Below are positions 12,286-13,339 of a stretch of 13,339 nucleotides of DNA, piece by piece; within the stretch, counting starts at the first letter, position 1; each line of letters opens with the position of its first letter. The notes under the pieces are model-generated. The model saw only the letters and a list, made by a program, of their open reading frames with translations, had not been told where the DNA came from and made no database searches. Origin of the DNA: Sulfuricurvum sp. (GTDB lineage: Bacteria > Campylobacterota > Campylobacteria > Campylobacterales > Sulfurimonadaceae); contig JAUXSZ010000139.1 of the NCBI GenBank assembly GCA_030679635.1, forward strand, positions 1 through 13,339, written 5' to 3'. Made by a program: the position numbers and the translations under genes.

Positions 12286-13339
12286 ATGGTAAGTGTTGAA
12301 ACTATTTTAAAAAAAGAGCATCCCCGGTTGTTTACGTATCCAGATTTGATTTCAAAAGCGGTCGTCGGATTAACCCGCTTTTTAGTCCATGAAAATTCTA
12401 TTAACCATTTTATGCAGGTTCATGAAAATAAAAGGGGTTTGGATTTTATTGATGCTGTATTGGAACACCTTGGCGTCTCCTATAAAGTAATCCATAGAGA
12501 GGTTGAAAACATACCGGCCATCGGAAAGGTGATTATTGTTGCGAATCATCCCTTGGGCGCTTTGGATGCTTTGTCGTTGATTCAAATGATCTGCAGCGTG
12601 CGGCATAATAAAAAAGTTAAAATCGTTGCCAATAAAATGATTTCCTCCATTCCGCAACTCAAAGAATTCATTATCGGTGTCGATAATTTTAGTGACAAGC
12701 TTTCAAGAGATTCATTACGTAAAATTGATACAGCGCTGCAAGCCGAAGAAGTGGTCATCTTTTTTCCTAGCGGAGAAGTGTCACGAGTCGGATTATTTGG
12801 ACAAAAAGAGGGGAGTTGGAAAGGGGGTTTTGTAAGATTTGCCAAACGAAATGCGACTCCGATTGTACCGATTTTTATCAAAGCGAAAAACAGTTCTCTT
12901 TTTTATGCGGCATCGTGGATTTATAAACCGCTAGGAACGCTGTTACTGGGTCATGAGATATTCGCAGCGCGTAACCAAATTTTTGATTTTAGGGTTGGGG
13001 AATTGATCAATCCAAAGGTGCTCAATGATGTGTCCATGAGTGAGCGGTATCACGCCAAAATGTTTCGTAAACATCTCATTCGTCTCTCAAAAGGGAAAAA
13101 GGGTTTTTATCCAACAGAATCCTCCATTGCCCATCCTGTATCGCGTCAAGAGATTCGACAAGAGCTTAAGCGGGGTGAGCGCCTTGGAGAGACAAGTGAT
13201 AACAAACAGATCTATTTAATAGAATACGACAATGCGCGTAACCTTATTAATGAAATCGGCCGACTGCGCGAATACTCATTTCGAAAAGTGGGTGAAGGGA
13301 GCGGGAATTCGAGAGACATCGATGAATACGATCGCTATT
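12286..13339 (+). CDS. Probable bifunctional acyltransferase, OlsF-like (3' end outside window)
   Basis: The frame is open from ATG 12286 (AAAGGT eight bases ahead) to the window edge, giving 351 residues. Residues about 75-240 form a PlsC-type acyltransferase: ANHPLGALDAL (86-96) holds the catalytic H88 and D94, and FPSGEVSR (160-167) is the acyl-acceptor motif. The HPLGxLD spacing is that of the hemolysin-like branch rather than standard PlsC (HX4D). From about residue 308 a second domain begins, IYLIEYDNARNLINEIGRLREYSF then RDIDEYD, which resembles the start of the OlsB/GNAT N-acyltransferase domain. Proteins with this order (OlsF) make ornithine lipids, the second domain acylating ornithine and the first adding the second fatty acid. 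The C-terminal domain is cut, so substrate is inferred. No membrane helix is obvious. Confidence 0.8.
   Translation, partial: MVSVETILKKEHPRLFTYPDLISKAVVGLTRFLVHENSINHFMQVHENKRGLDFIDAVLEHLGVSYKVIHREVENIPAIGKVIIVANHPLGALDALSLIQMICSVRHNKKVKIVANKMISSIPQLKEFIIGVDNFSDKLSRDSLRKIDTALQAEEVVIFFPSGEVSRVGLFGQKEGSWKGGFVRFAKRNATPIVPIFIKAKNSSLFYAASWIYKPLGTLLLGHEIFAARNQIFDFRVGELINPKVLNDVSMSERYHAKMFRKHLIRLSKGKKGFYPTESSIAHPVSRQEIRQELKRGERLGETSDNKQIYLIEYDNARNLINEIGRLREYSFRKVGEGSGNSRDIDEYDRY

Noticed and set aside
1..13339. CRISPR arrays, insertion sequences, tRNA or rRNA genes
   Set aside because: No regularly spaced repeats, transposase-like frames, terminal repeats or cloverleaf-like segments were found on reading the window.

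Overview
The window reads as a chromosomal replication-origin region of a campylobacterotal (epsilonproteobacterial) bacterium, probably close to Sulfuricurvum or Sulfurimonas. The evidence is the dnaA-dnaN-gyrB order, ruvC divergent from dnaA, DnaA-box-like 10-mers of the Helicobacter type (consensus TTCATTCACA) on both sides of dnaA, and AT-rich non-coding DNA. The genus is inferred from protein character only; no search was possible.

Left block (1-4338, + strand): the C-terminal ATPase part of a sensor histidine kinase overlaps a CCA-adding tRNA nucleotidyltransferase by ATGA. The phosphate transporter genes pstC, pstA and pstB follow, with overlaps or tiny gaps. The kinase could be the phosphate sensor of this locus. 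Neither pstS nor phoU is in view. A hairpin at 4346-4368 separates pstB from the convergent block.

Middle block (4375-11207, - strand): dnaA, dnaN, gyrB, a membrane-anchored GGDEF-EAL protein whose catalytic motifs are all degraded, and queF (queuosine pathway). The last three are packed tightly (4-bp gap, then a 4-base overlap), so replication genes, a likely signalling pseudo-enzyme and a tRNA-modification gene may share transcripts.

Origin: the dnaA-dnaN gap (9685-9875) holds five DnaA-box-like sites, a G5 run, a run of TAG/TAA triplets matching the DnaA-trio element, and an A/T tract, in the order expected for an unwinding region. A good sigma70-like dnaN promoter lies inside it. The dnaA-ruvC gap (11208-11318) has four more box-like sites, giving a bipartite layout as in Helicobacter pylori. 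Three further sites lie in a 460-bp AT-rich gap after ruvC.

Right block (11319-13339, + strand): ruvC (Holliday junction resolvase) and the first 351 residues of a probable two-domain acyltransferase of the OlsF (ornithine lipid synthase) type. Genes on both sides point away from the origin, along the expected direction of replication, except for the kinase-cca-pst block, which would be head-on to the fork.
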